This document shows positions 46,833 through 55,302 of a DNA stretch of 64,000 nucleotides, in pieces. Position 1 is the stretch's first letter, and the number at the start of each line of letters is the position of its first letter. The position numbers and the translations under genes were made by a program. Below the pieces are notes generated by a model that was given only the letters and a program-made list of their open reading frames with translations, was not told the origin of the DNA and ran no database searches. The stretch is from Corynebacterium gallinarum (lineage in GTDB: Bacteria > Actinomycetota > Actinomycetes > Mycobacteriales > Mycobacteriaceae): positions 398,102-462,101 of the forward strand of contig NZ_JACSPR010000002.1 of assembly GCF_014837045.1 (NCBI RefSeq), read 5' to 3'.

Positions 46833-47171
46833 CTAGTGCTCGCGACCGGTTTCCTTGACGTACTTGCGGTACGGTGCGCGACCCTTCCAGATCAGCACGG
46901 AACCGATGACACCGGTGATCACGAAGAACACTGCACCGATGACGGTGTAGAGCAGCCAGTTCTCGGTCTGGGTTCCAACGGAGTTGGCGCCGAGGCCGAA
47001 GAGTACGGCTCCAAGGCCAGCGAGGGAGACCAGCAACAGGCCCATGCCGGTCCACGTGGTGCCACGCTCCAGGGAGGAGTGTGGGGCGGTGTAACTCACC
47101 GGGGTGTACCCGTCGATGTAGTTCAGACGCTCAGGAGCTGCCTTGATATAACTCGCGTGAGATTCGGACAT
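46833..47171 (-). CDS. Small membrane protein downstream of sdhCAB
   Basis: The 112-residue protein starts MSESHASYIKAAPERLNYID and has two membrane helices (WTGMGLLLVSLAGLGAVLFGL and WLLYTVIGAVFFVITGVIGS), then a basic end. C. glutamicum has a similar hypothetical membrane gene at the same place after sdhB. It lies 75 bp from sdhB and is probably part of the same operon. Its role in the SDH complex is untested. Confidence 0.82.
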   Translation of the reverse strand: MSESHASYIKAAPERLNYIDGYTPVSYTAPHSSLERGTTWTGMGLLLVSLAGLGAVLFGLGANSVGTQTENWLLYTVIGAVFFVITGVIGSVLIWKGRAPYRKYVKETGREH

Positions 47172-47246
47172 GGCGTTCACTCGTCTTTCTTGTTGTTATG
47201 AAGCCGTTGAAGCGGACTGCGGTGTGGTCTTTAGCTGGACTCTAGC

Positions 47247-47996
47247 TTAGTTGTCTTTGCCTCGGAAAGCCGCACGTGCACGTTCCTTGTTGATGGCAGA
47301 CACTGCAGTCAGCGGGATGCCGGCAGGGCAGACATCCGCGCACTCGCCGTAGAGGGAGCAGTGACCGAAGTTGGTCTCCATCTCATCGATCATCTTGCGT
47401 GCTCGCAGGCCGCGCTCTTCCTTACCCAGGGGCAGCAGGGAAAGGTGGACCAGCTTGGAACCGGTGTAGAGGTGTGCTGCACCGTTCGGGCAGGCGGCGA
47501 CGCAGGCGCCACAGCCGATGCAGGCTGCGTGATCGAGAGCGAGCTCAGCGACCTCATGGTTGAGGTGCAGGGTGTCAGCATCCGGTGCGGTACCGGCGTT
47601 GACGGAGATGTAACCACCCTGCTGGACGACGCGGTCCAGTGCGGAACGGTCGACAACCATGTCCTTGATCACCGGGTATGCGGCAGACCGCATCGGCTCG
47701 ATCTTCAGCACGTCGCCATCGTTGTAGCTGACCAGGCGCTGGGCACAGGCGGGCTTGTTCTGGTCGGCGCCGTGGGGGCGGCCGTTGACCAGCAGACCAC
47801 AGGTGCCACAGATGCCTTCGCGGCAGTCGGAGGCGAATGCGAAAGGCTCGCGGCCTTCCTCGATGAAGCGGTTGTTCACGTGGTCGAGCAGCTCCAGGAT
47901 GGACATCTGCTCAACTGCGTCGGGGACCTCGACGGTTTCGAACTTTCCTTCTGCCGTCGGACCTGCCTGACGCCAGATCTCAAGTGTCAGTTTCAT
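47247..47996 (-). CDS. sdhB: Succinate dehydrogenase iron-sulfur subunit
   Basis: The 249-residue protein has the plant-type [2Fe-2S] site CREGICGTC, and the C-terminal cysteines for [4Fe-4S] and [3Fe-4S] clusters (CIGCGACVAACP and CSLYGECADVCPAG). It carries electrons from SdhA flavin to SdhC heme and menaquinone. ATG 47996 overlaps the sdhA stop (TAATG). The type resembles the menaquinone-linked SdhCAB of Gram-positives. Confidence 0.97.
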   Translation of the reverse strand: MKLTLEIWRQAGPTAEGKFETVEVPDAVEQMSILELLDHVNNRFIEEGREPFAFASDCREGICGTCGLLVNGRPHGADQNKPACAQRLVSYNDGDVLKIEPMRSAAYPVIKDMVVDRSALDRVVQQGGYISVNAGTAPDADTLHLNHEVAELALDHAACIGCGACVAACPNGAAHLYTGSKLVHLSLLPLGKEERGLRARKMIDEMETNFGHCSLYGECADVCPAGIPLTAVSAINKERARAAFRGKDN

Positions 47997-50008
47997 TACT
48001 TGTAGTTCCTTGTCTGCAGCGGGATGGACTCGAAGAACAGAGGCTCTGCGTGGCGGATGAAGGTTCCATTCTCGCCTGGCTCCCATGCGGAGACGAAGCA
48101 CCAGTTCTCATCGTCACGTTCTGCTTCGCCGTCCTCGGAGAGGTGGTCGTCGCGGAAGTGTGCACCACAGGACTCATCGCGGTCGAGGGCGTCGACGCAC
48201 ATGAGCTCACCGAGGTCGATGTAGTCGGCAACGCGTGCTGCGTTTTCGAGGACCTGGTTCATCTCCTCCGGGGTACCGGTGATCTGAACGTTGTTCCAAA
48301 AATCCTCGCGGAGGGCGCGGATCTTGGCGATGCCGTCCTGGAGGTCCTTGATGTTTCGGGACACACCACAGGAGTAGTACAGGATCTCGCCGAGCTGGCG
48401 GTGGTAGTACTCAGGTCCGTGTGGGTTGTCGCCCTTGATGTTCATCAGGCGGTCGATGCGTGCCTGGGCGCGCTCGAGTGCTGCCAGTGCCTCAGGTGCA
48501 TCCTCTGCCAGGCGCTCCTGGCCCAGCAGTGGGCCGAGGTAGTTCGGGATGGTGAACGGCAGGGTGAACCAGCCGTCAACCGATGCCGAGAGCAGGGAGT
48601 TTGCACCCAGGCGGTTGGCACCGTGGTAGGTCCAGGATGCCTCACCGGCTGCGAACAGACCCGGGATGGACGTCATCTCATTGAAGTCGGTCCACAGGCC
48701 ACCCATGGTGAAGTGGCAGGTCGGGGCAATACGCATCGGGGTGGTGTAGGGATCCTCACCGATGGCCTCTTCGTACATGACGAACAGGTTGGAGTAACGC
48801 TCGCGGATGGTGTCCACGCCGAGGCGCTCGATGGCGTCGGAGAAGTCCAGGTAGGCGGCGTTGTGCATCGGGCCGACACCGAGACCGGCGTTGATCTGCT
48901 GGGAGATCGCACGGGACGCCACGTCGCGGGGGACGAGGTTACCGAATGCCGGGTAGCGGCGCTCCAGGAAGTAATCGCGCTCCTCCTCCGGGATGGAGTT
49001 GGGGTCGCGCTCGTCCTTCGGGTTCTTCGGGGACCAGATGCGGCCGTCGTTACGCAGCGACTCCGACATCAGGGTGGTCTTGGACTGCCAGGTGGAGTTC
49101 ACCGGCAGGCCAGTCGGGTGGAACTGGATGAAAGACGGGGACGCCAGGTAGGCGCCGGCCTCATAGGCACGCATCATGGCCGAGGCGTTGGAGTTCTTCG
49201 CCAGGGTGGACATGTGGTACACGTTGCCGTAGCCACCGGTGGCCAGGATCACGGCGTGTCCGGTGTGGACGGAGAGCTCGCCGGTGATCAGGTTGCGGAT
49301 GATCAGGCCTTCGCAGCGCTTCTCACCGTGACGTTCGGTGATGATGACGTCAACCACATCGCTGTGAGTGAACATCTCGACGCCACCGAGGTGGATCTGG
49401 CGGGTCAGTGCGGATGCGGTGGCCAGCTGCAGCTGCTGACCGGTCTGTCCACGGGTGTAGTAGGTACGGGAGACCTGCACACCACCGAAGGAACGGGTTG
49501 CCAGGGTGCCGCCGTATTCGCGGGCGAATGGTGCACCGATGGCGTTCATGTGGTCGATGACGCGGGCGGACTCGATGGCCAGACGCCAGCAGTCGGACTC
49601 GCGGCAGCGGTAGTCGCCACCCTTGACGGTGTCTTTGACGTGGCGGTAGGCGGAGTCATTGTCCACCTTCTTGCCACGGGCGGAGTTCACGCCACCCTGG
49701 GCGGCAATGGAGTGGGCGCGTCGTGCGACGTCGTGGTAGGTGAACGCCTTCACGTCGTAGCCGAGTTCACCGAGTGCCGCGGCGGCGGCGCCACCGGACA
49801 GGCCGGTGCCGACAACCAGGACGCGGAACTTGCGACGGTTCAGTGGGGAGACCAGGTTCATGTGGTCCTTGTTGTAGTCCCACATGTCCTTCATCGGCAC
49901 GCCGACCGGCTCATGTGCATCCAGGACGGTGCCTGGGGTGACCTCCGGAAGGATGGACGCCGGGTGGTTGAACTCCGGGCGTTCAGTCGTGTCAGTTTGA
50001 ATGCTCAT
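47996..50008 (-). CDS. sdhA: Succinate dehydrogenase flavoprotein subunit
   Basis: The 670-residue subunit oxidises succinate with covalently bound FAD. It has the Rossmann start VLVVGTGLSGGAAAAALGELG, the FAD-linking His in RRAHSIAAQGGVN, and the substrate-binding and catalytic His/Arg segments (IQFHPTGLP, HGANRLGANSLL). The ATG is preceded by an extended N-terminus typical of the B-type enzyme. It is 20 bp from sdhC and overlaps sdhB. Confidence 0.97.
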   Translation of the reverse strand: MSIQTDTTERPEFNHPASILPEVTPGTVLDAHEPVGVPMKDMWDYNKDHMNLVSPLNRRKFRVLVVGTGLSGGAAAAALGELGYDVKAFTYHDVARRAHSIAAQGGVNSARGKKVDNDSAYRHVKDTVKGGDYRCRESDCWRLAIESARVIDHMNAIGAPFAREYGGTLATRSFGGVQVSRTYYTRGQTGQQLQLATASALTRQIHLGGVEMFTHSDVVDVIITERHGEKRCEGLIIRNLITGELSVHTGHAVILATGGYGNVYHMSTLAKNSNASAMMRAYEAGAYLASPSFIQFHPTGLPVNSTWQSKTTLMSESLRNDGRIWSPKNPKDERDPNSIPEEERDYFLERRYPAFGNLVPRDVASRAISQQINAGLGVGPMHNAAYLDFSDAIERLGVDTIRERYSNLFVMYEEAIGEDPYTTPMRIAPTCHFTMGGLWTDFNEMTSIPGLFAAGEASWTYHGANRLGANSLLSASVDGWFTLPFTIPNYLGPLLGQERLAEDAPEALAALERAQARIDRLMNIKGDNPHGPEYYHRQLGEILYYSCGVSRNIKDLQDGIAKIRALREDFWNNVQITGTPEEMNQVLENAARVADYIDLGELMCVDALDRDESCGAHFRDDHLSEDGEAERDDENWCFVSAWEPGENGTFIRHAEPLFFESIPLQTRNYK

Positions 50009-50028
50009 ATATATTCCTAACCTTCTAC

Positions 50029-50802
50029 CTAGCTAATCCAGCCGAGTGCGATCACGAGCGGAATAGAGACATTGCCGATCAGAACCAGTGCCGGGACGAT
50101 GTATGCAACTGCCAGCAGGATCGCCCTCCAGCGACGGCCCGTGATACCGAGGTCGCTGACAGCAACCCAGATACCGTGGGACAGGTGCAGGAACAGCACC
50201 AGGTTGGCAATGATGTACCAGATAGCCACAGGCCAGCGACTGAAGCTGGCGACCAGGTTGGCGTAAACTGCGCCGTGCTCGAACACATCGGATGCTGCCG
50301 GCTGGACGCCGACGGTCAGGTCCAGGATGTGGAAGATGATGAACGCAAGCAGCACGATGCCGGTGACCAGCATGGTGCGGGTTGCGAAGGTGTTGTATCC
50401 ACCCATCATTCCGGTGCGGCTGAACTTGCCACGGGAATGGCGGGAGCGGGAGTTCAGCGCGAATGCACAGTAGATGTGCAGCACGAGAGCAACCAGCAGG
50501 ATAATGCGCAGAATCCAGAGGACGGACTCGTACGGAAGGAGCGGTTCGCCGACCTCCCGCAGGAACGAGCCGTACACATCGATCTGGCGTTCACCCGGAT
50601 GCGTGGAGTTGGCTCCATAATCCGGCATGAAGAATTTCAGGTTTCCGATCATGTGGACGAGAACGAAGCCACCGAAGATCAGGCCGGTGATGGCCATGGT
50701 CAGCTTCATTGCCCATGTCGGGTATGCGGGGCGCTGACGCAGCGCCTCCGTCGTAATGTATCCGTGACGGATTGCCTCACGGTCGGGATTTCTAACAGTC
50801 AT
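50029..50802 (-). CDS. sdhC: Succinate dehydrogenase cytochrome b subunit
   Basis: The 257-residue protein has five predicted membrane helices and several His residues (FVLVHMIGNLKFF, FIIFHILDL, LFLHLSHGIW) suited to bind two hemes b, as in dihaem SdhC/FrdC-type subunits. It is the first gene of sdhCAB. A long regulatory gap with several predicted sites separates it from the divergent ramB. Confidence 0.95.
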   Translation of the reverse strand: MTVRNPDREAIRHGYITTEALRQRPAYPTWAMKLTMAITGLIFGGFVLVHMIGNLKFFMPDYGANSTHPGERQIDVYGSFLREVGEPLLPYESVLWILRIILLVALVLHIYCAFALNSRSRHSRGKFSRTGMMGGYNTFATRTMLVTGIVLLAFIIFHILDLTVGVQPAASDVFEHGAVYANLVASFSRWPVAIWYIIANLVLFLHLSHGIWVAVSDLGITGRRWRAILLAVAYIVPALVLIGNVSIPLVIALGWIS

Positions 50803-50913
50803 GGCACCTCCAGTGTCGAGATCACTCTACTTCGAGCGTTCTGCGTTTAACTAGTTATGATCAGGCAGCTGTGAGAATGCTGGGGCCGGTTCAAACCCCC
50901 CGATATGGCATTT

Positions 50914-50932
50914 TTAGGCAAGCCTCACCTCG
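50914..50932. promoter_or_regulatory. DtxR-like iron box upstream of sdhC
   Basis: TTAGGCAAGCCTCACCTCG matches the DtxR consensus (TTAGGTTAGCCTAACCTAA) at about 14 of 19 positions. It is 112 bp upstream of sdhC. SDH is iron-rich, so iron control is plausible. Confidence 0.45.
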
Positions 50933-51008
50933 TGGCACCCTAGACTCAATGCCGACCACCCCCGCCTACCTGCGGAAACGTGGGTCTCAGCTGACATTTG
51001 CCCAGGCG

Positions 51009-51024
51009 AGTGATACTCCTCACA
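51009..51024. promoter_or_regulatory. GlxR (CRP-like) site
   Basis: AGTGATACTCCTCACA fits the GlxR consensus TGTGA-N6-TCACA with one mismatch. It lies in the sdhC-ramB gap; both genes are known GlxR targets in C. glutamicum. Confidence 0.6.
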
Positions 51025-51276
51025 GGCATGTGTTCGCGGAAGATATTAACCCCGTTTGGTATCAACCAAAAAGATTAGTCGCACCCCCTTCGCTCCAATC
51101 CGGGAACTTTTCCCACACCCACCCATCCCCGGACCGGCCACTCCCCCGCCGACACCCCGGAATCCCACCATGCAGGGAAAAGTTGCCGACCGCTCCCCCG
51201 GTGCGCGCGGGCATGCGCCACAGTGAAGCCGGCACCAACAGGCGCGCTACCCCGTCCATGTTCGGACAGCGAATAC

Positions 51277-51290
51277 ACAAGTTTGCAAAA
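51277..51290. promoter_or_regulatory. RamB-type binding site near ramB
   Basis: ACAAGTTTGCAAAA resembles the RamB motif (AAACTTTGCAAA). It lies 52 bp before ramB, which is autoregulated in C. glutamicum. The rest of 50803-51341 shows no gene. Confidence 0.5.
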
Positions 51291-51341
51291 CCTCAGTGCC
51301 AAGAATGGTTAAGGTGACCCTAATCACGCTATAGTCATGCC

Positions 51342-52766
51342 ATGGGTAAGACATATGTAGGGTCCAGGCTGCGCCAACTGCGCCGGGAACGCGACCTCAG
51401 CCAGGCGTCCCTCGCCGCCACGCTGGGGCTTTCTGCAAGTTATGTGAATCAGATCGAACACGATGTCAGACCACTGACCGTGCCTGTACTGCTGCGCATC
51501 ACCGAAGCCTTCGGCGTGGATGCGACCTTCTTCTCCCGCGATGACGATTCCCGCCTGCTGGCCGAGGTGCAGGATGTCATGCTGGACCGGGAGATCAACC
51601 CCTCGAGCATCGAGCTGCAGGAACTGTCAGAGATGGTCTACAACCATCCGCAATTGGCGCGCGCCATGGTGGAGATGCACCGCCGGTACCGCAATGTGCG
51701 TGACAAGCTCTCCATCGCGGTGGACAACCGGCACAACTCCCCGGAGGAACGCCGCCCCATCGCCGAGGCCGTGAGCATGCCGCATGAGGAGGTCCGTGAC
51801 TTCATCTACGCGCGCCAGAACTACTTTGACACCCTGGACCGGCGCGCGGAGGCGATCGCGGCCCAGCTCGGGTGGCAGCCCTATGATGCCCGCGCCATGG
51901 AGGATGCCATCACCCGGCGCCTCCAACTGGATCACAATGTGACCATCGAGACCTCCACGGAGGAATCCGGGGTGCTCCACCACTTCAACACCGAGACCCG
52001 GGTGCTCAGCGTCCACGCCCGCCTCAACCCCGGGCAGAAGGCCTTCCGTTTGGCCACGGAACTCGGTTACCTGGAGGCCAATGACCTCATCGAGGGCATC
52101 ATTGATGATGGCCACTGGACCACCCCGGAGGCCCGCACCCTGGCCATCCGCGGTGTGGCCTCCTATTTCGCCGCCGCGGTGATGCTGCCCTACAAGCTCT
52201 TCCATTCCGAGGCCGAGCGTTCCGGCTATGACATTGAATACTTGGGCCAGGTCTTCGGCGTGGGGTATGAAACCACCGCGCACCGCCTGTCCACCCTGCA
52301 GCGACCCAACCTGCGCGGCATCCCGTTCACCTTCGTGCGTGTGGATAGGGCCGGCAACATGTCCAAACGCCAATCCGCCACCGGCTTCCACTTCACCCAC
52401 TACGGCGGTACCTGCCCATTGTGGAATGTGTTTGAGACCTTCACCAACCCGGGTCAGGTGCTGCGCCAATTCGCGCAGATGCCCGATGGCAGAAACTACC
52501 TGTGGATCTCCCGCACCGTGCGCCACCATGAGGCCCGCTTCGGCGACACCGGCAAACTCTTTGCCATTGGTCTTGGTTGCGAGGCCCGCCACGCCGACCG
52601 CACCATCTACTCCCGCGGCTTCAACCTGCTAGACCTGTCCACCGCCACCCCCATTGGTTCCGGTTGCCGCGTATGCACCCGGGAGAACTGCGCCCAGCGC
52701 GCCTTCCCATCTGTGCACAAGCGCATCGACATCGACGCCCACGAGTCCACGGTGGCGCCATACTAG
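51342..52766 (+). CDS. ramB: Transcriptional regulator RamB (acetate metabolism)
   Basis: The 474-residue protein has an N-terminal Cro/C1 helix-turn-helix ([30 protein letters not shown]), a middle domain related to ImmA/IrrE-like regions, and a C-terminal cysteine cluster ([16 protein letters not shown]). RamB represses or modulates acetate-use genes (ack-pta, aceA, aceB) and others such as sdhCAB in C. glutamicum, where it is also divergent from sdhC. Start ATG 51342 fits. Confidence 0.96.
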   Translation: MGKTYVGSRLRQLRRERDLSQASLAATLGLSASYVNQIEHDVRPLTVPVLLRITEAFGVDATFFSRDDDSRLLAEVQDVMLDREINPSSIELQELSEMVYNHPQLARAMVEMHRRYRNVRDKLSIAVDNRHNSPEERRPIAEAVSMPHEEVRDFIYARQNYFDTLDRRAEAIAAQLGWQPYDARAMEDAITRRLQLDHNVTIETSTEESGVLHHFNTETRVLSVHARLNPGQKAFRLATELGYLEANDLIEGIIDDGHWTTPEARTLAIRGVASYFAAAVMLPYKLFHSEAERSGYDIEYLGQVFGVGYETTAHRLSTLQRPNLRGIPFTFVRVDRAGNMSKRQSATGFHFTHYGGTCPLWNVFETFTNPGQVLRQFAQMPDGRNYLWISRTVRHHEARFGDTGKLFAIGLGCEARHADRTIYSRGFNLLDLSTATPIGSGCRVCTRENCAQRAFPSVHKRIDIDAHESTVAPY

Positions 52767-52811
52767 ACGATGCTTGTCGACGCTCCCCTACCGCACGCCA
52801 CCCGTTTGAGG

Positions 52812-52829
52812 CCGGGGTTAAAACCCCGG
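52812..52829. terminator. Short bidirectional terminator
   Basis: CCGGGGTT-AA-AACCCCGG between the convergent ramB and surface-protein genes. Confidence 0.65.
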
Positions 52830-52840
52830 TGGGAGACGGA

Positions 52841-54589
52841 CTATTCAACCAGAGGGAGGTGGATTGTATAGGCGATGTCGTTTTTCTCCAGCATGTCCAG
52901 CACCTCTTTACTGGCCCCGAGCTGATTAGTATGTCCGCTGGTGTAGAAATGCCAGTGGACACCATCCACCTCAGCCTCGTTCATCAGATATGCATCGGCA
53001 TGGATCTGAGCCTGCACGGCAGAGGTCATCACCGTATAACCAGTCTTTGCTTCATGGGCAACCCCATCTGCAACCACATCAAGCATCCGGACTGACACCC
53101 CACAGTCAGAACATTCCCTGACCGGCAACACCTGTCGAATGTGAATCTCTTCCGTCGCATCCCGGAGGTGTTTTTCCATATGTTTCTCACCTGATCCCAC
53201 GTCGTCCATCAATGGTGCTGTGGCGTCGAGGACATGCCCGGCACGTTCCAGCGTGGCAGCGATTTCATCCAGATTCATTCGCCCACTGACCTGCAAAAAT
53301 TTCAGAGCATTCTGTGTCGCGCCATCTCGTATCAGCGAATCCCACTCCTTCCAGATGCTTTTGGATAACGTGAGCTTCATGTGTTCAGGAAGGTATTTAT
53401 AATCCATGATGGTTCCGCCTACCTTCGCAACCAGCGTCGGGTTCTTGTCCACAAATTTAGTGACCTTTCTAATAAGACCAGCGGTATCTCCTCCATAGGG
53501 AACTATGCCCATCAAACTGAAAGTGGCACTCACCCAGTCCTTCTGTATAAAGGCGACAATTGCGTCCCTGAGATCACCAACTGCACCCAGGGACCACCCC
53601 AAACCAGGAATTAAACTAACACCCGTGGCAGAAATATTTCCCGCGAGCCACGCCACTGAATCAGCAGAGCTCATATCGCCAGCAAAGACACCTTTCGCGA
53701 AGTCAGCAGCGTAATCCCATCTGGAGACCTGCTCATCATGAAACAGTGGGTCCAGGGACCTTGCAGATCTATTCCTTTCCTCAAAACTGTCATTGAGGCC
53801 ATCACCGTCTGTATCCTTCGCATTCGGATCAGTCCCGGTCAATCGCACCTCGTCGAAATCAGATAACCCATCCCCATCAGAGTCCTTGGAATAGGGGTTT
53901 GTCAGAGCATCCGCCTCCTCAAGGTCTGATATTTCATCCCCATCGGAATCTTTCATAAGTGGATTGGAGAAACCGGAGTACAGAATTTCTCTGACATCAT
54001 TTTCCGAAGGCTCACCGGCCTCGATACCATCTGCCAATCCATCCCCGTCACTATCCGGGTTCATGGGATCCGTGGTGAAGGATTCATTACGTTTCGTCAT
54101 CCATCCCAGGGCTTCTACCCCGTCATCGAGACCATCCCCATCAGAATCAGCCTCAGTCGGATTAGTGAAACCCGCGTAAACAGCATCCAGGCCCTTACCG
54201 GATATCAATTCCCCTGCTTCTTCGCTATCGCTTAGACCATCGGAATCAGTATCAGCCTCATTAGGGTCTGTGCGGTAGATCTCACCACCTGCTGTCTTCC
54301 ACCCGGCGAGCTCCACAACATCAGGTATGCCATCGCCATCTGAATCCAAAGTCTCATCAGGCTCTTCTGAAGGCTTCAGAACAGGCGACTCACTTCTGCT
54401 GACATCGTCTGTGGGTTCTTCATCATTGGAAAAATTGAACGCGAAAGTCAGTCCAATGATGAGGGCGACTACAAGGAGGACCGCCAGAGCTGGGATCCAC
54501 ATCAGGCGCCTGTTCTGTAACCAGGTGATAAGGCGATGCGTGCCGGATTCCCCCGCACTGCCACCGGCATCAAGTGTTCTATTTTCCAT
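52841..54589 (-). CDS. Surface-anchored protein with TSP3 calcium repeats and nuclease-like C-terminus (polymorphic toxin-like)
   Basis: The 582-residue protein has a cytoplasmic head, one signal-anchor helix (about 30-52), then seven DxDxDGxxD calcium-binding repeats (about 82-267, as in DSDGDGLSD). A hydrophobic Gly-rich region follows (about 318-370: SLIPGLGWSLGAVGDLRDAI, GIVPYGGDTAGL) like the pre-toxin segment of polymorphic toxins. A C-terminal domain (about 485-582) carries LDVVADGVAHEAKTGY: Asp504 or Asp508, Glu513 and Lys515 suit a PD-(D/E)xK nuclease, with Gln527 in AVQAQIHADAYL. Architecture suggests a displayed stalk presenting a DNase or RNase. No immunity gene is adjacent. Function is inferred. 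Confidence 0.8.
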   Translation of the reverse strand: MENRTLDAGGSAGESGTHRLITWLQNRRLMWIPALAVLLVVALIIGLTFAFNFSNDEEPTDDVSRSESPVLKPSEEPDETLDSDGDGIPDVVELAGWKTAGGEIYRTDPNEADTDSDGLSDSEEAGELISGKGLDAVYAGFTNPTEADSDGDGLDDGVEALGWMTKRNESFTTDPMNPDSDGDGLADGIEAGEPSENDVREILYSGFSNPLMKDSDGDEISDLEEADALTNPYSKDSDGDGLSDFDEVRLTGTDPNAKDTDGDGLNDSFEERNRSARSLDPLFHDEQVSRWDYAADFAKGVFAGDMSSADSVAWLAGNISATGVSLIPGLGWSLGAVGDLRDAIVAFIQKDWVSATFSLMGIVPYGGDTAGLIRKVTKFVDKNPTLVAKVGGTIMDYKYLPEHMKLTLSKSIWKEWDSLIRDGATQNALKFLQVSGRMNLDEIAATLERAGHVLDATAPLMDDVGSGEKHMEKHLRDATEEIHIRQVLPVRECSDCGVSVRMLDVVADGVAHEAKTGYTVMTSAVQAQIHADAYLMNEAEVDGVHWHFYTSGHTNQLGASKEVLDMLEKNDIAYTIHLPLVE

Positions 54590-54721
54590 TTGTTTTTAAT
54601 ATATCCACACTGCGGAGGAAACTCCCCATTTCTCCGCATGACATCACACAGTGATCCGTCATCCACGCTCACCGCCAAGGCGCTTATCGACGCATCACCT
54701 CATATCGACAGATCTTTCCCT

Positions 54722-55222
54722 TTAAGAATGATCTGCAATATCCGCGTACTGCCCACCGGTGGCACCCAGGACATCATCGGGTGTCATGATCAATGACCAT
54801 CCCCGCCGCCCGGCGCTAACGTAGATCTTCTCCTGCAGGATGGCGGATTCATCCAGGAACACCCGGTGGGGATGCTTCTGACCAATAGGTGAAATACCAC
54901 CCGGTACATAACCGGTGACCACCTGGGCACGGGAGCGGTCCATCATCTCTGCACGCTTCCCACCACCCGCCTTGGCTAGGGCCTTGAGATTGAGCGTGGT
55001 GGTGGCCGGCACGATAGTCACCACATGTTCCCCATCGATCTCTGCCATGAGGGTCTTGAACACACTGGCTGGATCCACACCCATTGCTCCTGCGGAATCC
55101 AGGGCGAAGCCTTTGTCAGATTTCGGATCAACATCATGGATATCCAACGCGTAGGGGATCTGCTCCGCGGTGAGCTTCACCAATGCGGGGGTAGCAGAGC
55201 TGTTGTCGATCTTCTTCGCCAT
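54722..55222 (-). CDS. ybaK: Cys-tRNA(Pro)/Cys-tRNA(Cys) deacylase, YbaK/EbsC family
   Basis: The 166-residue protein hydrolyses mischarged Cys-tRNA(Pro) in trans. It has the YbaK fold with VFKTLMAEIDGEHVVTIVPA, GGGKRAEMMDRSRAQVVTGYVPGGISPIG and the conserved Lys near the N-terminal half. ATG 55222 gives the usual length but has no good ribosome site. An in-frame TTG at 55243 does, within the preceding terminator. The gap 54590-54721 upstream of the toxin-like gene holds only one recurrent motif copy (54682). Confidence 0.92.
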   Translation of the reverse strand: MAKKIDNSSATPALVKLTAEQIPYALDIHDVDPKSDKGFALDSAGAMGVDPASVFKTLMAEIDGEHVVTIVPATTTLNLKALAKAGGGKRAEMMDRSRAQVVTGYVPGGISPIGQKHPHRVFLDESAILQEKIYVSAGRRGWSLIMTPDDVLGATGGQYADIADHS

Positions 55223-55245
55223 AAGGGGAAATTTTAACCACAAGA

Positions 55246-55285
55246 ATAAAGCTCCTTTCCGGCCATGGCTGGAAAGGAGCTTTAT
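55246..55285 (-). terminator. Rho-independent terminator of lpd
   Basis: ATAAAGCTCCTTTCC and its complement form a perfect 15-bp stem, 18 bp after the lpd stop. Confidence 0.88.
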
Positions 55286-55302
55286 CGCTGTTGAAGAAAG
55301 GT

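Noticed and set aside
47984..50020. 678-codon open frame on the plus strand opposite sdhA
   Set aside because: It lies wholly over sdhA, has no ribosome site or recognisable domain, and its Val/Asp/Gly/His-rich composition is what a GC-rich gene gives when read on the opposite strand.
53760..54350. Repeated DSDGDG-coding DNA considered as a DNA-level repeat
   Set aside because: The periodicity comes from protein-level calcium-binding repeats with diverged codons, not from DNA duplication.
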